Shown here: positions 38,518 through 46,988 of the stretch, piece by piece
Layout of the letters: each line of letters begins with the position of its first letter
Position numbering within the stretch: position 1 is the stretch's first letter
DNA from: Phocaeicola faecicola
GTDB taxonomy: Bacteria > Bacteroidota > Bacteroidia > Bacteroidales > Bacteroidaceae
Reading direction: 5' to 3'
DNA length: 64,000 bases
Assembly: GCF_013618865.1 (NCBI RefSeq)
Contig: NZ_JABSOE010000009.1
Span: 25,426-89,425, forward strand
Position numbers and translations under genes: made by a program
Notes under the pieces: model-generated
Databases searched by the model: none
What the model was told of the DNA's origin: nothing
Seen by the model: the letters and a program-made list of their open reading frames with translations, nothing else

Positions 38518-38612
38518 TTCTCCAACCTCCGTGCGCGGGTCGTGCAACCTCCGTATGAAAGTCGGAAAACCCGGCACCGGAGGTTGTACACCCCCCAATG
38601 CCGGGTTTCAGA
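38518..38612. repeat. Intergenic repeat, copy B, with nested stems
   Basis: It begins TTCTCCAACCTCCGT like copy A (18384-18472) and then shares GTCGTrCAACCTCCGTAyG and the next block. In this copy CAACCTCCG at 38523-38531 can pair with CGGAGGTTG near 38578-38586, and AAACCCGGCA pairs with TGCCGGGTTT further on. It sits at the 3' end of the EnvC-like gene on the minus strand, the same position relative to a gene as copy A. Confidence 0.6.
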
Positions 38613-38661
38613 AAAGATCTTCCTCTTCCGGAAAATCCATCATGGTATTTTTCTTTTCCGA

Positions 38662-39945
38662 TTACAGATTCAGCCAGACTTCCGGATTCAGCTTTGCCGT
38701 TTCCTTCCGCAACTGGAAATGCAGGACCGTATCCCCGGCCTTGTCCGTATTCACCTGTCCGATGACATCCCCTGTCTTCAGGATACTTCCCTTCTTGATC
38801 AGCACCGAACTCAGGTTGCAGTACACCGAAATATAACTGCCGTGACGGACCAGTACATTCGCCAGACCGTTGTACTGGAAAATGGCCGAAACCTCTCCGT
38901 CGAAAATCGCACGGGCCTGAGCCCCCGGTTTCCCCTTCAGGTCAATTCCCTTATTGTCCAGACGAACGTTACGGAGCACCTGATACTGCCCGTAGCGGCC
39001 CACCAGCACATAAGGTCCGGTAATCGGCACCGGCAACCTTCCTTTGTTCTGTTCGAAGACTCCCGACAGACGGCGGCTCTCCGCTCCCCCACGGAAACGG
39101 TCCACCTGCCCCTTCGGTGCCGGCTGAGCCGGTTTTCCTTCCTCCTTCCGGGACTGTCCAGCCTTCTTCCGCTCAGCAGCCTCACGCTTCCGGGCCTCTT
39201 CTTCCCGCTTGCGCGCCTGCTCAATCTCTATTTCAATCAGACGGTCGATCTGGGCATTCAGCCGTTCAGCCGACTGCCGCTTCTTCTTGATTTCCGCCTG
39301 TATCGTCCACTGCTTCTTCTGCAAGGAAGCCAGCAAGTCCTTCCGCTCCTTTTCCTGAGCCTCCAGTTTCTTGCGTTCGTTTTCTCCCTGCTTCAGCATC
39401 TCCTCCTTGGCACGCTGGCTCTCCTGCAGCGTCCGCTGCTTCTCCTGCACCTGCTCCTGCTTGCGCACCAGCTGGGCAGCCTGCAGCCGCTGATAATCGG
39501 CATACTCACGCACATAGCGCAGACGGCGGTAAATCTGACTCAGGTTATCGGCAGAAAAAATAAACATCAGCTTCTCCTGCACCGACTTGTTGCGGTACAT
39601 GTAATTGACCGACTTCTCATACCGTTTCTTCTTCTCGGCCAGTTCCGCCTGCAACTTCTTCAGTTCGGCCTGTACCCGCCCGATTTCCCGCTGAATGACC
39701 TGCACATCGCGTTCCACCGCTGCCAGGTACTTCTTACGCTCCTCTATCTGCCCCGACAGCAAAGCCAGGTTGTTCAACTGACTGCTGACATCCTTCTTGG
39801 TAGACTGCAGCAGCGACTCCGACTCGGCAATCTGCTTCTGCAGCTCTACGTGCTGCTTCTCCAGTTCCCGAATCTTGCGCGTACTCTGTGCATGTACTCC
39901 CCACGCACACAGACACAGACAGATTATGCTGATTATTCTTTTCAT
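38662..39945 (-). CDS. EnvC-like amidase activator with degenerate LytM domain
   Basis: This 427-residue periplasmic protein has a signal peptide (to about residue 20), two long coiled coils (about 20-115 and 150-265) and a C-terminal LytM/M23 domain (about 305-427). Zinc-ligand positions of active M23 peptidases are altered: N331 in NKGID replaces the His of H-x-G-x-D, and YCNLS replaces Y-x-HL. It therefore probably activates cell-wall amidases during division and does not cut peptidoglycan itself, like EnvC and NlpD. It is the last gene of the dut-TPR-DUF4292 operon and overlaps the preceding gene by 4 bp. Confidence 0.9.
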   Translation of the reverse strand: MKRIISIICLCLCAWGVHAQSTRKIRELEKQHVELQKQIAESESLLQSTKKDVSSQLNNLALLSGQIEERKKYLAAVERDVQVIQREIGRVQAELKKLQAELAEKKKRYEKSVNYMYRNKSVQEKLMFIFSADNLSQIYRRLRYVREYADYQRLQAAQLVRKQEQVQEKQRTLQESQRAKEEMLKQGENERKKLEAQEKERKDLLASLQKKQWTIQAEIKKKRQSAERLNAQIDRLIEIEIEQARKREEEARKREAAERKKAGQSRKEEGKPAQPAPKGQVDRFRGGAESRRLSGVFEQNKGRLPVPITGPYVLVGRYGQYQVLRNVRLDNKGIDLKGKPGAQARAIFDGEVSAIFQYNGLANVLVRHGSYISVYCNLSSVLIKKGSILKTGDVIGQVNTDKAGDTVLHFQLRKETAKLNPEVWLNL

Positions 39946-40772
39946 TTGATAAACATCTTCAACAACTCCTGAAGCGAAATCTGCTTATAGCGTGACGATA
40001 CCTCCGAAACCGTATCCCAGTCGCCTCCGGTTGACAAACGCGAAAAATCCATATTCAGGATGGTCGGAGAGGAACTTCCCTCGAGTACCACCTGCATGTG
40101 AGCAGGAAAGCGCCGTGCCCCCAGCGGTTCAAAACGGTCGTACTTCCAGTTCAGAGCATAAGGAAGCCCCGCTACCCCCACATGCGTCTCCAGCAGCGAA
40201 CCGTCGGCAGCAGAAGTACGGAAACGATACGAAAACTGTTTGGAAGTCTTGGCACGGATGACCGCATCCTCCCCTTCGGTCTGCACAAAGAAATACCTGG
40301 CATCCCCAGTTTCCAGCTGCAGCTTTCCCGGGAAGAAAATCTCATTCAGGAAAAGCGACTGCAAGACATTGAAACTCAGGTCTACCTGCCACGAGTTACG
40401 AATTTCCTCGAACGAAGCCTGTACATACCGCTTGTTGATGCGCTCGATAGCCAGCAAGCCCTCCGGAGTAATGTCCAGACGAGCCACCTCGATCCCCAGC
40501 AGCGGTGCCACCGACAGACGGATCAGCTCCCCCTTCTTCAGCCGCATCGTTGCATTCACCTTCGTATTACCCTTCGCACCCAGGTCGAGCTGCAGCGCCA
40601 CCTTTCCACTCAGCGTCTGCCACTCCGGCGACAGTTCAATCACCTTCTCCAGGTACGCCTCCCCGGTGAGTCCCCCCACCATCGGTTCTCTTCCCGCTTT
40701 CCGCGAAGCCGTACAGGCTGCCATTCCTACGGCAACCAGTACCCACACCATATGTCGGATTATCCTTCTCAT
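39942..40772 (-). CDS. DUF4292 lipoprotein
   Basis: This 276-residue lipoprotein (GMAAC, Cys20) is a Bacteroidetes DUF4292 protein. The mature part resembles the LolA/LolB-like beta-sandwich: repeated strands, KVALQLDLG, MRLKKGELIRLSVAPLLGIEVAR, and a final domain with PTILNMDFSRL. It is known only as a domain of unknown function; lipid or lipoprotein handling is a guess. It overlaps both neighbours by 4 bp (ATGA), so it is translationally coupled with the TPR protein and the EnvC-like protein. Confidence 0.85.
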   Translation of the reverse strand: MRRIIRHMVWVLVAVGMAACTASRKAGREPMVGGLTGEAYLEKVIELSPEWQTLSGKVALQLDLGAKGNTKVNATMRLKKGELIRLSVAPLLGIEVARLDITPEGLLAIERINKRYVQASFEEIRNSWQVDLSFNVLQSLFLNEIFFPGKLQLETGDARYFFVQTEGEDAVIRAKTSKQFSYRFRTSAADGSLLETHVGVAGLPYALNWKYDRFEPLGARRFPAHMQVVLEGSSSPTILNMDFSRLSTGGDWDTVSEVSSRYKQISLQELLKMFIK

Positions 40773-42556
40773 TCAGCCACGTATTTTTTCAATGCAATTT
40801 TCCGTTTCAGCCGCTTGATTTCCTGTTCCGTCGGCGGAGTCGAACCCTCTTCCTCCACCTTCATGCCATCGGCCTTCTTCCAGTATTCCAGGGCTTTTTC
40901 CTTCTCTCCCAGATGATAGTAGATATCACCGCAGTGCTCCACAATCACCCGGCTGGAATCCCCCCCGTTGCGGAGCGCCTGATCAATATAAATCCGGGCC
41001 TCCGTATATTTTCCTTTCTCGAACAGAATCCAGGCATACGTATCCAGATAAGTCGCATTTTCGGGTTCCGCCTTCACCGTCCGGTAGCTCAGTTCCTCCG
41101 CCTTATCCAGCTGCTTGCGCTCCACCGAAAGGAAATACGCATAATTGTTCATGGTTCCGATATTGTCCGGATTGTACACCAGCGAAGAATCGTAGGCCGC
41201 ATACGCCTCGGCATGCATGTCCTTTGAATGATACATATCGCCCAGAATGGAATAAAAATCGGAAACCACATTCTTGTCACTCTTCTCGTTTACCTGACGG
41301 ACTCCCTTCAGAAAGACATCCAGTGCCTGGTCCGTATCCTTCTTCTGGTAATACGCCAGTCCCAGATAATAATAAAACTCCAGTGCCTCCGGATTATACT
41401 GAAGAGCCGGACGGGCAATCTGAATCACATCGTCCAGGTTATTGTCGCGCAAGGCATAGCTCAGCAACTGCAGGCGGGCAGGCTTGTTCTCAGGGTCGAG
41501 GTCGAGCACCTGATGCAGCACCGGCACCGACTCCTTCTCCATCCGCTTGGTAACGAGATACTGCGCACAGAGCATGGCCATATCCGCATTGGGCTGCGGG
41601 CGTTTCAGAATCTCCCGGAACAGCGACACAATCTGCGTACTGTCCTTGTCGGTCTGTTCCGACTGCAGAATCATCTGACGCATGATTTCCATCTTGGTAT
41701 CGGTCTGCACATTCTCGTTGACCAGAATCGTATCGAGCTGCAGGTGATACAGGCTGTCCTGCCCGGTTTTCTGATAGTAGGAAGCCAGCGAAAGCAAGGC
41801 CGGCGCATACCCCGGTTCCTCCTTCAGGATATGCCGGTAGATGTCATAAGCCTCCTGCGGCTTCTCGTTGTCGAGATAGACATCTCCCAGAATGGTCTGG
41901 TAACGCATGTCATAAGGATACTCCTTCGAAAGGTTCTCAATCTCGGTAAAGGCCTTCTCCTTCTGGTTCAGGTACAGGTACATCCGGAACTTCTCCATAC
42001 TGATCTGTTCGGATTTTCCGTCGAGTTCTTCCAGCCGGTCGAGGGTATTCACCACCTGTTGATAACTCTTGGTCTGATTGTAAAGCTCAATCAGCGACAT
42101 CAGCGGTTCCAATCGTGCCGGAAACTGATCGGCCATGTTTTCATATACGGTAATCGCCTTCGGGAAATCCCTCTTGCGCACGTAGAACGAAGCCAGTGTC
42201 TGCTTGTACCAGAAGTTCGACTGGTCGGACTGTACCGCCTGCTTCAACGCCTGTTCTCCCTTTTCCTCCTGTCCGAGGAACATATAGAACTGGGCGACCT
42301 CATACAATGCAGCCGCCGAAGCCGGATGAATATCGAGACAATGCTGATAAAGTTCGTACGCCGCATCGTACTTTCCCAGCTGCTTCATCCGGACAGCCTC
42401 CAGGAAATAATAATCGAACTTACGGCGAGCCTCGGGAGTCAGCGGATCACTTTCCGTCTGTACGGCCACTGCAGCGGCCGATTTCCGCGAACTGCCGCAG
42501 GAAGTCCATCCCAGCAGCATTCCGCATCCCATCAATATATATAATATCTTACGCAT
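40769..42556 (-). CDS. TPR-repeat lipoprotein
   Basis: This 595-residue lipoprotein (GWTSC, Cys20) contains about ten to twelve tetratricopeptide repeats from residue 45 to 575. Examples are YDAAYELYQHCLDIHPASAA and KDMHAEAYAAYDSSLVYNPD. Such solenoids act as scaffolds for protein complexes in the envelope. The gene lies between dut and the DUF4292 gene, with a 12-bp gap and a 4-bp overlap respectively. Its partner is unknown; co-transcription with an EnvC-like protein suggests cell-wall or outer-membrane assembly. Confidence 0.88.
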   Translation of the reverse strand: MRKILYILMGCGMLLGWTSCGSSRKSAAAVAVQTESDPLTPEARRKFDYYFLEAVRMKQLGKYDAAYELYQHCLDIHPASAAALYEVAQFYMFLGQEEKGEQALKQAVQSDQSNFWYKQTLASFYVRKRDFPKAITVYENMADQFPARLEPLMSLIELYNQTKSYQQVVNTLDRLEELDGKSEQISMEKFRMYLYLNQKEKAFTEIENLSKEYPYDMRYQTILGDVYLDNEKPQEAYDIYRHILKEEPGYAPALLSLASYYQKTGQDSLYHLQLDTILVNENVQTDTKMEIMRQMILQSEQTDKDSTQIVSLFREILKRPQPNADMAMLCAQYLVTKRMEKESVPVLHQVLDLDPENKPARLQLLSYALRDNNLDDVIQIARPALQYNPEALEFYYYLGLAYYQKKDTDQALDVFLKGVRQVNEKSDKNVVSDFYSILGDMYHSKDMHAEAYAAYDSSLVYNPDNIGTMNNYAYFLSVERKQLDKAEELSYRTVKAEPENATYLDTYAWILFEKGKYTEARIYIDQALRNGGDSSRVIVEHCGDIYYHLGEKEKALEYWKKADGMKVEEEGSTPPTEQEIKRLKRKIALKKYVAE

Positions 42557-42568
42557 AACCTTCTTGCT

Positions 42569-43003
42569 TTAACCTACTCCGGTATGTCCGAAACCTCCGG
42601 CACCCCGCTGTGTCTCATCGAGTACCTCCACTTCCTGCCATTCGGTCTGCTCATAGCGGGCAATGACCATCTGTGCAATGCGTTCTCCGTCTTCTATCAC
42701 AAAATCTTCGGAAGACAGGTTCACCATAATCACCCCGATCTCGCCTCTGTAGTCGGCATCGATGGTTCCCGGTGTATTCAGCAGGGTCACTCCCTTCTTC
42801 AGTGCCAGTCCGCTGCGCGGGCGGATCTGCGCTTCGTACCCCTCAGGTAACGCCATGTAAAGTCCGGTAGGCACCAGACAACGCTGCAAGGGTTTCAAGA
42901 CCACAGGCTGGTCGAGATTGGCACGGAGGTCCATCCCCGCAGAAAAAGGAGTTGCATACTGCGGCAGTGGATGCTTGGATTTATTGATAATCTGAATCTT
43001 CAT
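42569..43003 (-). CDS. dut: dUTP diphosphatase
   Basis: This 144-residue trimeric enzyme hydrolyses dUTP to dUMP and diphosphate, keeping uracil out of DNA and feeding thymidylate synthesis. All five motifs are present: [36 protein letters not shown] and [10 protein letters not shown] near the C-terminus. It opens a four-gene operon on the minus strand. The dGTPase gene starts divergently 276 bp away, so two dNTP-hydrolysing enzymes flank one intergenic region. Confidence 0.95.
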   Translation of the reverse strand: MKIQIINKSKHPLPQYATPFSAGMDLRANLDQPVVLKPLQRCLVPTGLYMALPEGYEAQIRPRSGLALKKGVTLLNTPGTIDADYRGEIGVIMVNLSSEDFVIEDGERIAQMVIARYEQTEWQEVEVLDETQRGAGGFGHTGVG

Positions 43004-43222
43004 GTAACTTATTTCTTTATTATATTATATTTTGCGAAGTTACACATTTCAGAGAATTTACAGTTATGTTTACCATTTTTTATATATTTCGCACGGCCTC
43101 CCTTCCGGTTTTCTTCCGCCGGTGCCCGTGTCACATCTCCCTGTCTTCCGGGCCCCTCATCTTCCTCCCTGCCCCGCCCGGCAGACACCTTCCGCTTTTT
43201 TCCGCCGCCGGACCGGTTTTTC

Positions 43223-43253
43223 TTGCGGCAACCTTATTTTTTCCCTATGTTTG
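43223..43253 (+). promoter_or_regulatory. Promoter (-33 TTG, -7 TATGTTTG) of dgt
   Basis: TTG at 43223-43225 is followed after 20 bases by TATGTTTG at 43246-43253. Both elements and spacing fit the Bacteroidetes primary promoter and place the start point just before ATG 43280. Confidence 0.65.
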
Positions 43254-43279
43254 CAGCATCAAGCAGAATAGATGATATC

Positions 43280-44611
43280 ATGGATTGGAAACAATTAATC
43301 TCGAACAAGCGTTTCGGTCTGGAGTCGTTGCATGAAAAGCGGAAAGACGACCGGACGGAATTTCAGCGCGATTACGACCGGCTGATTTTCTCTGCCCCTT
43401 TCCGGCGGCTGCAGAACAAAACTCAGGTATTTCCGTTGCCGGGCAGTATCTTTGTGCACAACCGACTGACGCACAGTCTGGAAGTCTCCTGTGTAGGACG
43501 CTCGCTCGGAAACGAGCTGGCCACCCGACTGCTGCAGCGGCATCCCGAACTGAAGAACTCACACATACAGGAAATCGGAGCAATCGTATCGGCTGCCTGT
43601 CTGGCGCACGACCTGGGGAACCCTCCGTTCGGCCACTCGGGAGAGAAGGCCATCGGAACCTATTTTTCGGAAGGGAAAGGACTGTCCCTGAAACCGCTGC
43701 TTACGGAAGCGGAATGGAGCGACCTGACCCACTTCGAGGGCAATGCGAATGCCTTCCGCCTGCTGACACATCAGTTCGAAGGAAGACGTCCCGGAGGTTT
43801 TGTCATGACTTACTCTACCCTGGCGTCGGTAGTGAAGTATCCGTTTTCTTCGCTGCTGGCAGGCAGCAAGCAGAAATTCGGTTTCTTTATCAGCGAACAG
43901 GAAGATTACATCCGGATTGCCGAAGAACTGGGAATCACCCGCCTCAGCGCTGCAGGAGAACCGGTAAGGTACGCACGTCATCCGCTGGTCTACCTGGTAG
44001 AGGCCGCCGACGACATCTGTTATCAGATGATGGACATTGAGGATGCGCACAAACTGAAAATCCTGACTACCGAAGAGACCAAGGAACTTTACTCCGGCTT
44101 CTTCAGTCCGCAAAGGCTGGAGCGTATCCATGAGATCTGCCGGCTGGTAGAGGACACGAACGAACAGATTGCCTACTTGCGGACATCGGCCATCGGAGTG
44201 ATGATCCAGGCCTGCATACAGACCTTCCTCGACCACGAAGAGGAAATCCTGGAAGGGCGTTTTGAGGGACCTCTTATCAAGCAGACTCCCGCCGGGGTAC
44301 GGGAAGCCTACCGCCACTGTGCCGAGGTAGCCGCACGGAAGATTTATTGCTCTAAGGACGTACTAGACATCGAACTGGCCGGTTATCAGGTCATTACAAC
44401 ACTCATCGACCTGATGATCGAGGCGGTAAGGTATCCGGAAAAGGCATATTCCCAACTGCTCATCAACCGGGTATCCAGTCAGTACAATGTCAATGCACCT
44501 ACGCTGTACAACAAGATACAGGCGGTATTGGACTACATCTCAGGAATGACCGACGTCTATGCCCTCGACCTGTACCGGAAGATCAACGGAAACAGTCTGC
44601 CGGCGGTATAG
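43280..44611 (+). CDS. dgt: Deoxyguanosinetriphosphate triphosphohydrolase
   Basis: From ATG 43280 this 443-residue HD-domain enzyme hydrolyses dGTP to deoxyguanosine and triphosphate. Metal ligands are in HNRLTHSLEV (about 61-70) and the HD pair in AHDLGNPPFGHSGE (about 113-126). SAPFRRLQNKTQVFP is a typical N-terminal block of Dgt proteins. The frame stays open for 103 codons upstream, but that stretch is low-complexity, holds the promoter 43223-43253 and is not coding. Confidence 0.92.
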   Translation: MDWKQLISNKRFGLESLHEKRKDDRTEFQRDYDRLIFSAPFRRLQNKTQVFPLPGSIFVHNRLTHSLEVSCVGRSLGNELATRLLQRHPELKNSHIQEIGAIVSAACLAHDLGNPPFGHSGEKAIGTYFSEGKGLSLKPLLTEAEWSDLTHFEGNANAFRLLTHQFEGRRPGGFVMTYSTLASVVKYPFSSLLAGSKQKFGFFISEQEDYIRIAEELGITRLSAAGEPVRYARHPLVYLVEAADDICYQMMDIEDAHKLKILTTEETKELYSGFFSPQRLERIHEICRLVEDTNEQIAYLRTSAIGVMIQACIQTFLDHEEEILEGRFEGPLIKQTPAGVREAYRHCAEVAARKIYCSKDVLDIELAGYQVITTLIDLMIEAVRYPEKAYSQLLINRVSSQYNVNAPTLYNKIQAVLDYISGMTDVYALDLYRKINGNSLPAV

Positions 44612-44666
44612 CCGCAGTCCGTCCCGACATCGTTCAATGACCGATGAACCCTTTGTCAATACTCCC

Positions 44667-44705
44667 TGCCACAACAGTCTCTTTCTCTGTTGTGGCATTT
44701 TTTTT
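44667..44705 (+). terminator. Rho-independent terminator of dgt
   Basis: A perfect 11-bp stem (44667-44677 with 44687-44697) with a 9-base loop is followed by eight T residues. Confidence 0.92.
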
Positions 44706-44771
44706 GAATGGAAGTGTAAGTTTTTCTCCTTTATACCGACTAACCTGATAAAACACAGAAGTTGATTGATT

Positions 44772-45263
44772 ATGGAAAAGTCATTGATAGAAAAAGATTT
44801 TCTGGACATGCTGGAAACACATAAGCGGGTAATTTATAAGGTATGCTACCTGTACGCCTCGGATACCGAACATTTGAATGACCTTTATCAGGATACCGTC
44901 CTGAATCTTTGGCGTGCCTATCCGGCTTTCCGGGGAGACAGCTCGCTGTCTACGTGGATATACCGGATCAGCCTGAATACCTGCATCTCTTATCTGCGGA
45001 AATCAAAATCGCAGGTGGAAGCCATCACCCTCCCCGTCAACCTGGAAATCTCGGACGAGAACGACGGGGGCAAGTCAAGCCAGCTGCACGAACTGTACCG
45101 GCTGATTCATGCACTGAACCCTCTGGAGCGTGCCATGATTCTATTGTGGCTGGAGGAAAGGAGCTACGAGGAGATTGCCCAGATTATCGGTATTTCCAAA
45201 AACAATGTAGGCGTACGCCTCAACCGCATCAAAGATAAATTAAAGAAAATGTCGAACCTGTAA
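44772..45263 (+). CDS. ECF-type RNA polymerase sigma factor
   Basis: From ATG 44772 (an in-frame TTG lies two codons upstream) the protein has 163 residues. Sigma region 2 contains DLYQDTVLNLW and STWIYRISLNTC. Region 4 contains YEEIAQIIGISKNNVGVRLNRIK, the DNA-binding helix-turn-helix. It is followed after 11 bp by a membrane protein gene, the usual place for an anti-sigma factor. No SusC/SusD or FecR gene is adjacent, so it is not of the polysaccharide-locus type. Confidence 0.92.
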   Translation: MEKSLIEKDFLDMLETHKRVIYKVCYLYASDTEHLNDLYQDTVLNLWRAYPAFRGDSSLSTWIYRISLNTCISYLRKSKSQVEAITLPVNLEISDENDGGKSSQLHELYRLIHALNPLERAMILLWLEERSYEEIAQIIGISKNNVGVRLNRIKDKLKKMSNL

Positions 45264-45274
45264 ATGCTTGAAAC

Positions 45275-45859
45275 ATGGAACTGGATGAATTGAAAAAAAA
45301 CTGGGAACTGCTGAATGACGAGTTGAGAAAAAGTGAGATACTCAACCGCAAAGTTGCCAAAAAACTGATTGAAAAACGTGCGTTGTCTGCCCGGGACCGT
45401 CTGGTAAAAGCCAACATACTGGCCATCGGAGTCATTGTATTCTTTCTGGCCGTCATTCCGCTGGCTGCCACACAGGTAACCATCCGGCAGGAGGTCTTAT
45501 GGCTGGCATATACCGTACTTCCGGCTACGATGCTATACTCTCTGTGGAACATACACTTCCTGTATAAATTCGATTTGCAGTCGTCTTCGCTGCTCAAGTT
45601 GCGGAAATGGGTGATTGCCTACAAGCAGCGGTTGAGAGCCGAACTTTACTGTACCCCGTTTATTGCGCTCGGCCTGTTCCTTGCCGTGTTCTTCATTCAT
45701 CATCATTACCGGAGCCTGTGGCTGACGGTATTCGACGGGCTGATGTTACTGGCCGGAGGCATCGCTACCTATTTGGGATACCTTCACTGGGATAAGCGCT
45801 CGGTCCACGAAATCGAAACCGGACTCCAGGAACTGGAGGAATTCGAAAGCAGCCGGTAA
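45275..45859 (+). CDS. Membrane protein, possible anti-sigma partner
   Basis: This 194-residue protein has a charged N-terminal region of about 45 residues, four membrane helices (about 47-66, 75-95, 125-143 and 148-168) and a charged C-terminal tail. It has no recognisable zinc or FecR anti-sigma motif. The 11-bp spacing from the ECF sigma gene and the cytoplasmic N-terminal helix with repeated charges make it a candidate membrane anchor for that sigma factor. This role is inferred only from position and topology. Confidence 0.75.
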   Translation: MELDELKKNWELLNDELRKSEILNRKVAKKLIEKRALSARDRLVKANILAIGVIVFFLAVIPLAATQVTIRQEVLWLAYTVLPATMLYSLWNIHFLYKFDLQSSSLLKLRKWVIAYKQRLRAELYCTPFIALGLFLAVFFIHHHYRSLWLTVFDGLMLLAGGIATYLGYLHWDKRSVHEIETGLQELEEFESSR

Positions 45860-45883
45860 GCCGGACAACCCACACAATAAGAA

Positions 45884-45927
45884 CAGCCCGTCAATGATCA
45901 TGCAATGTCAATGACGGGCTGCTTTTA
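45884..45927. terminator. Bidirectional terminator between ECF operon and glsB
   Basis: A perfect 10-bp stem (45884-45893 with 45912-45921) is followed by CTTTTATAA on the plus strand. It lies between convergent genes. Confidence 0.75.
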
Positions 45928-45979
45928 TAATCAGTAAGAATATCTCAGGCAAGGTTATTCATCATACTCCGCTGGAGAA

Positions 45980-46963
45980 TCAACCTTTTGTCACCACCGG
46001 ACGGGCACCGGATGTCAGCTGCAAGGCTTCCGGATGCTCTTTGATATAAGACTCGATATGACGTACCCGTTTCTCTTCCAGGATTTCGTCTACCGCAATC
46101 AGGATACCGGTTTCCTCCACATCCCCGAAACCGTCGTTGATGGCTGTACCAAACATACGCATGGTAGGAGAAAGGCTCATATAAGCATTGACCAGAGGAG
46201 GGATGTTGTATCCCAACTTGCGGACTTCGGTATTCAGCACCTTATAGTCTTCCTTAAACGTATCGTGGCAGAACAGCTCCTCAAGCATCTTCGTATCTGC
46301 CTCAATGCGCAGCGGCTGCATCGGAACAATCAGGTGATCCTTGTCAGAAAAATGTTTTTGAAGGAAGAACAGAATCATGTCACGTCCCAGACGGCTGTAA
46401 CTTGGATACATGGTCATCTTGCCGAAGAAATACTTCACATTAGGCTTGATAACGGTCAGCGCTCCGAGTCCGTCCCAGAGATTATCCAGCGCAAAAAGGC
46501 CCTTCGATCCGGCCCGGGTAGACTGATATTCAAGCGTTACGAACGAGCGTCCCAGCTCAATGGTAGTAGGGAGATACTCTTTCAGAAACTTTTCAGAAAA
46601 ATCAAACATATGCGCGGTAGCCAGTACCGGTTTGCCGTGTTTGTCGAACTCCACTTCATCGCCCAGCAAGTAACGGTATCCGCCCAGAATTTCTTCAGCC
46701 TCAGGATTCCACACAATCAGCTGCTGGTAAGGATTCTCCATCAGGTCGTACTCATCGAGGTCCATAGAGAGCCCGGTTCCACCTCCTGCCGCACGAAACG
46801 CGATCTCACGCAGACGACCAATCTCTTTCAGCACATTGGGAGCATTCTTCCAATTTACAATATAAATCTCATTGTTGCTCTTGTTGGTCATTCTCAAGCG
46901 TCTCTCGGCTGTCAGTTCCGATTTCAGCACTTCTTTGTCAATCGGTCCAATAATATCTTCCAT
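45980..46963 (-). CDS. glsB: Glycine N-acyltransferase for glycine lipids (GNAT/OlsB-like)
   Basis: This 327-residue cytoplasmic or peripheral enzyme probably transfers a 3-hydroxyacyl chain to glycine, the first step of glycine/serine-glycine lipid synthesis in Bacteroides. A GNAT fold (about 45-250) contains GRSFVTLEYQ and a long C-terminal arm. It forms a two-gene unit with the O-acyltransferase encoded 25 bp upstream, the same pair as the characterised glsB/glsA of B. thetaiotaomicron. The family is often labelled hemolysin-like or ornithine-lipid N-acyltransferase. Confidence 0.82.
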   Translation of the reverse strand: MEDIIGPIDKEVLKSELTAERRLRMTNKSNNEIYIVNWKNAPNVLKEIGRLREIAFRAAGGGTGLSMDLDEYDLMENPYQQLIVWNPEAEEILGGYRYLLGDEVEFDKHGKPVLATAHMFDFSEKFLKEYLPTTIELGRSFVTLEYQSTRAGSKGLFALDNLWDGLGALTVIKPNVKYFFGKMTMYPSYSRLGRDMILFFLQKHFSDKDHLIVPMQPLRIEADTKMLEELFCHDTFKEDYKVLNTEVRKLGYNIPPLVNAYMSLSPTMRMFGTAINDGFGDVEETGILIAVDEILEEKRVRHIESYIKEHPEALQLTSGARPVVTKG

Positions 46964-46988
46964 ATATTTATTTTATGCTCTTCTTAAA

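Larger units (their letters stand above)
38325..38661. other. Gene-free interval with hairpin and repeat copy B
   Basis: The 337-bp gap between convergent genes holds a 13-bp hairpin (38397-38440) and the intergenic repeat at 38518-38612. I see no coding region or promoter. Confidence 0.7.

Noticed and set aside
38542..39972. 476-residue Leu-rich open frame opposite the EnvC-like gene
   Set aside because: The Leu/Gln-rich protein is the mirror of a coiled-coil gene and is not a real membrane protein.
41228..42544. 438-residue open frame opposite the TPR gene
   Set aside because: It is antisense to clear tetratricopeptide repeats.
42971..43279. N-terminal extension of the dGTPase frame
   Set aside because: The extra 103 codons contain the promoter and code for low-complexity Phe/Pro/Arg sequence unlike any Dgt.
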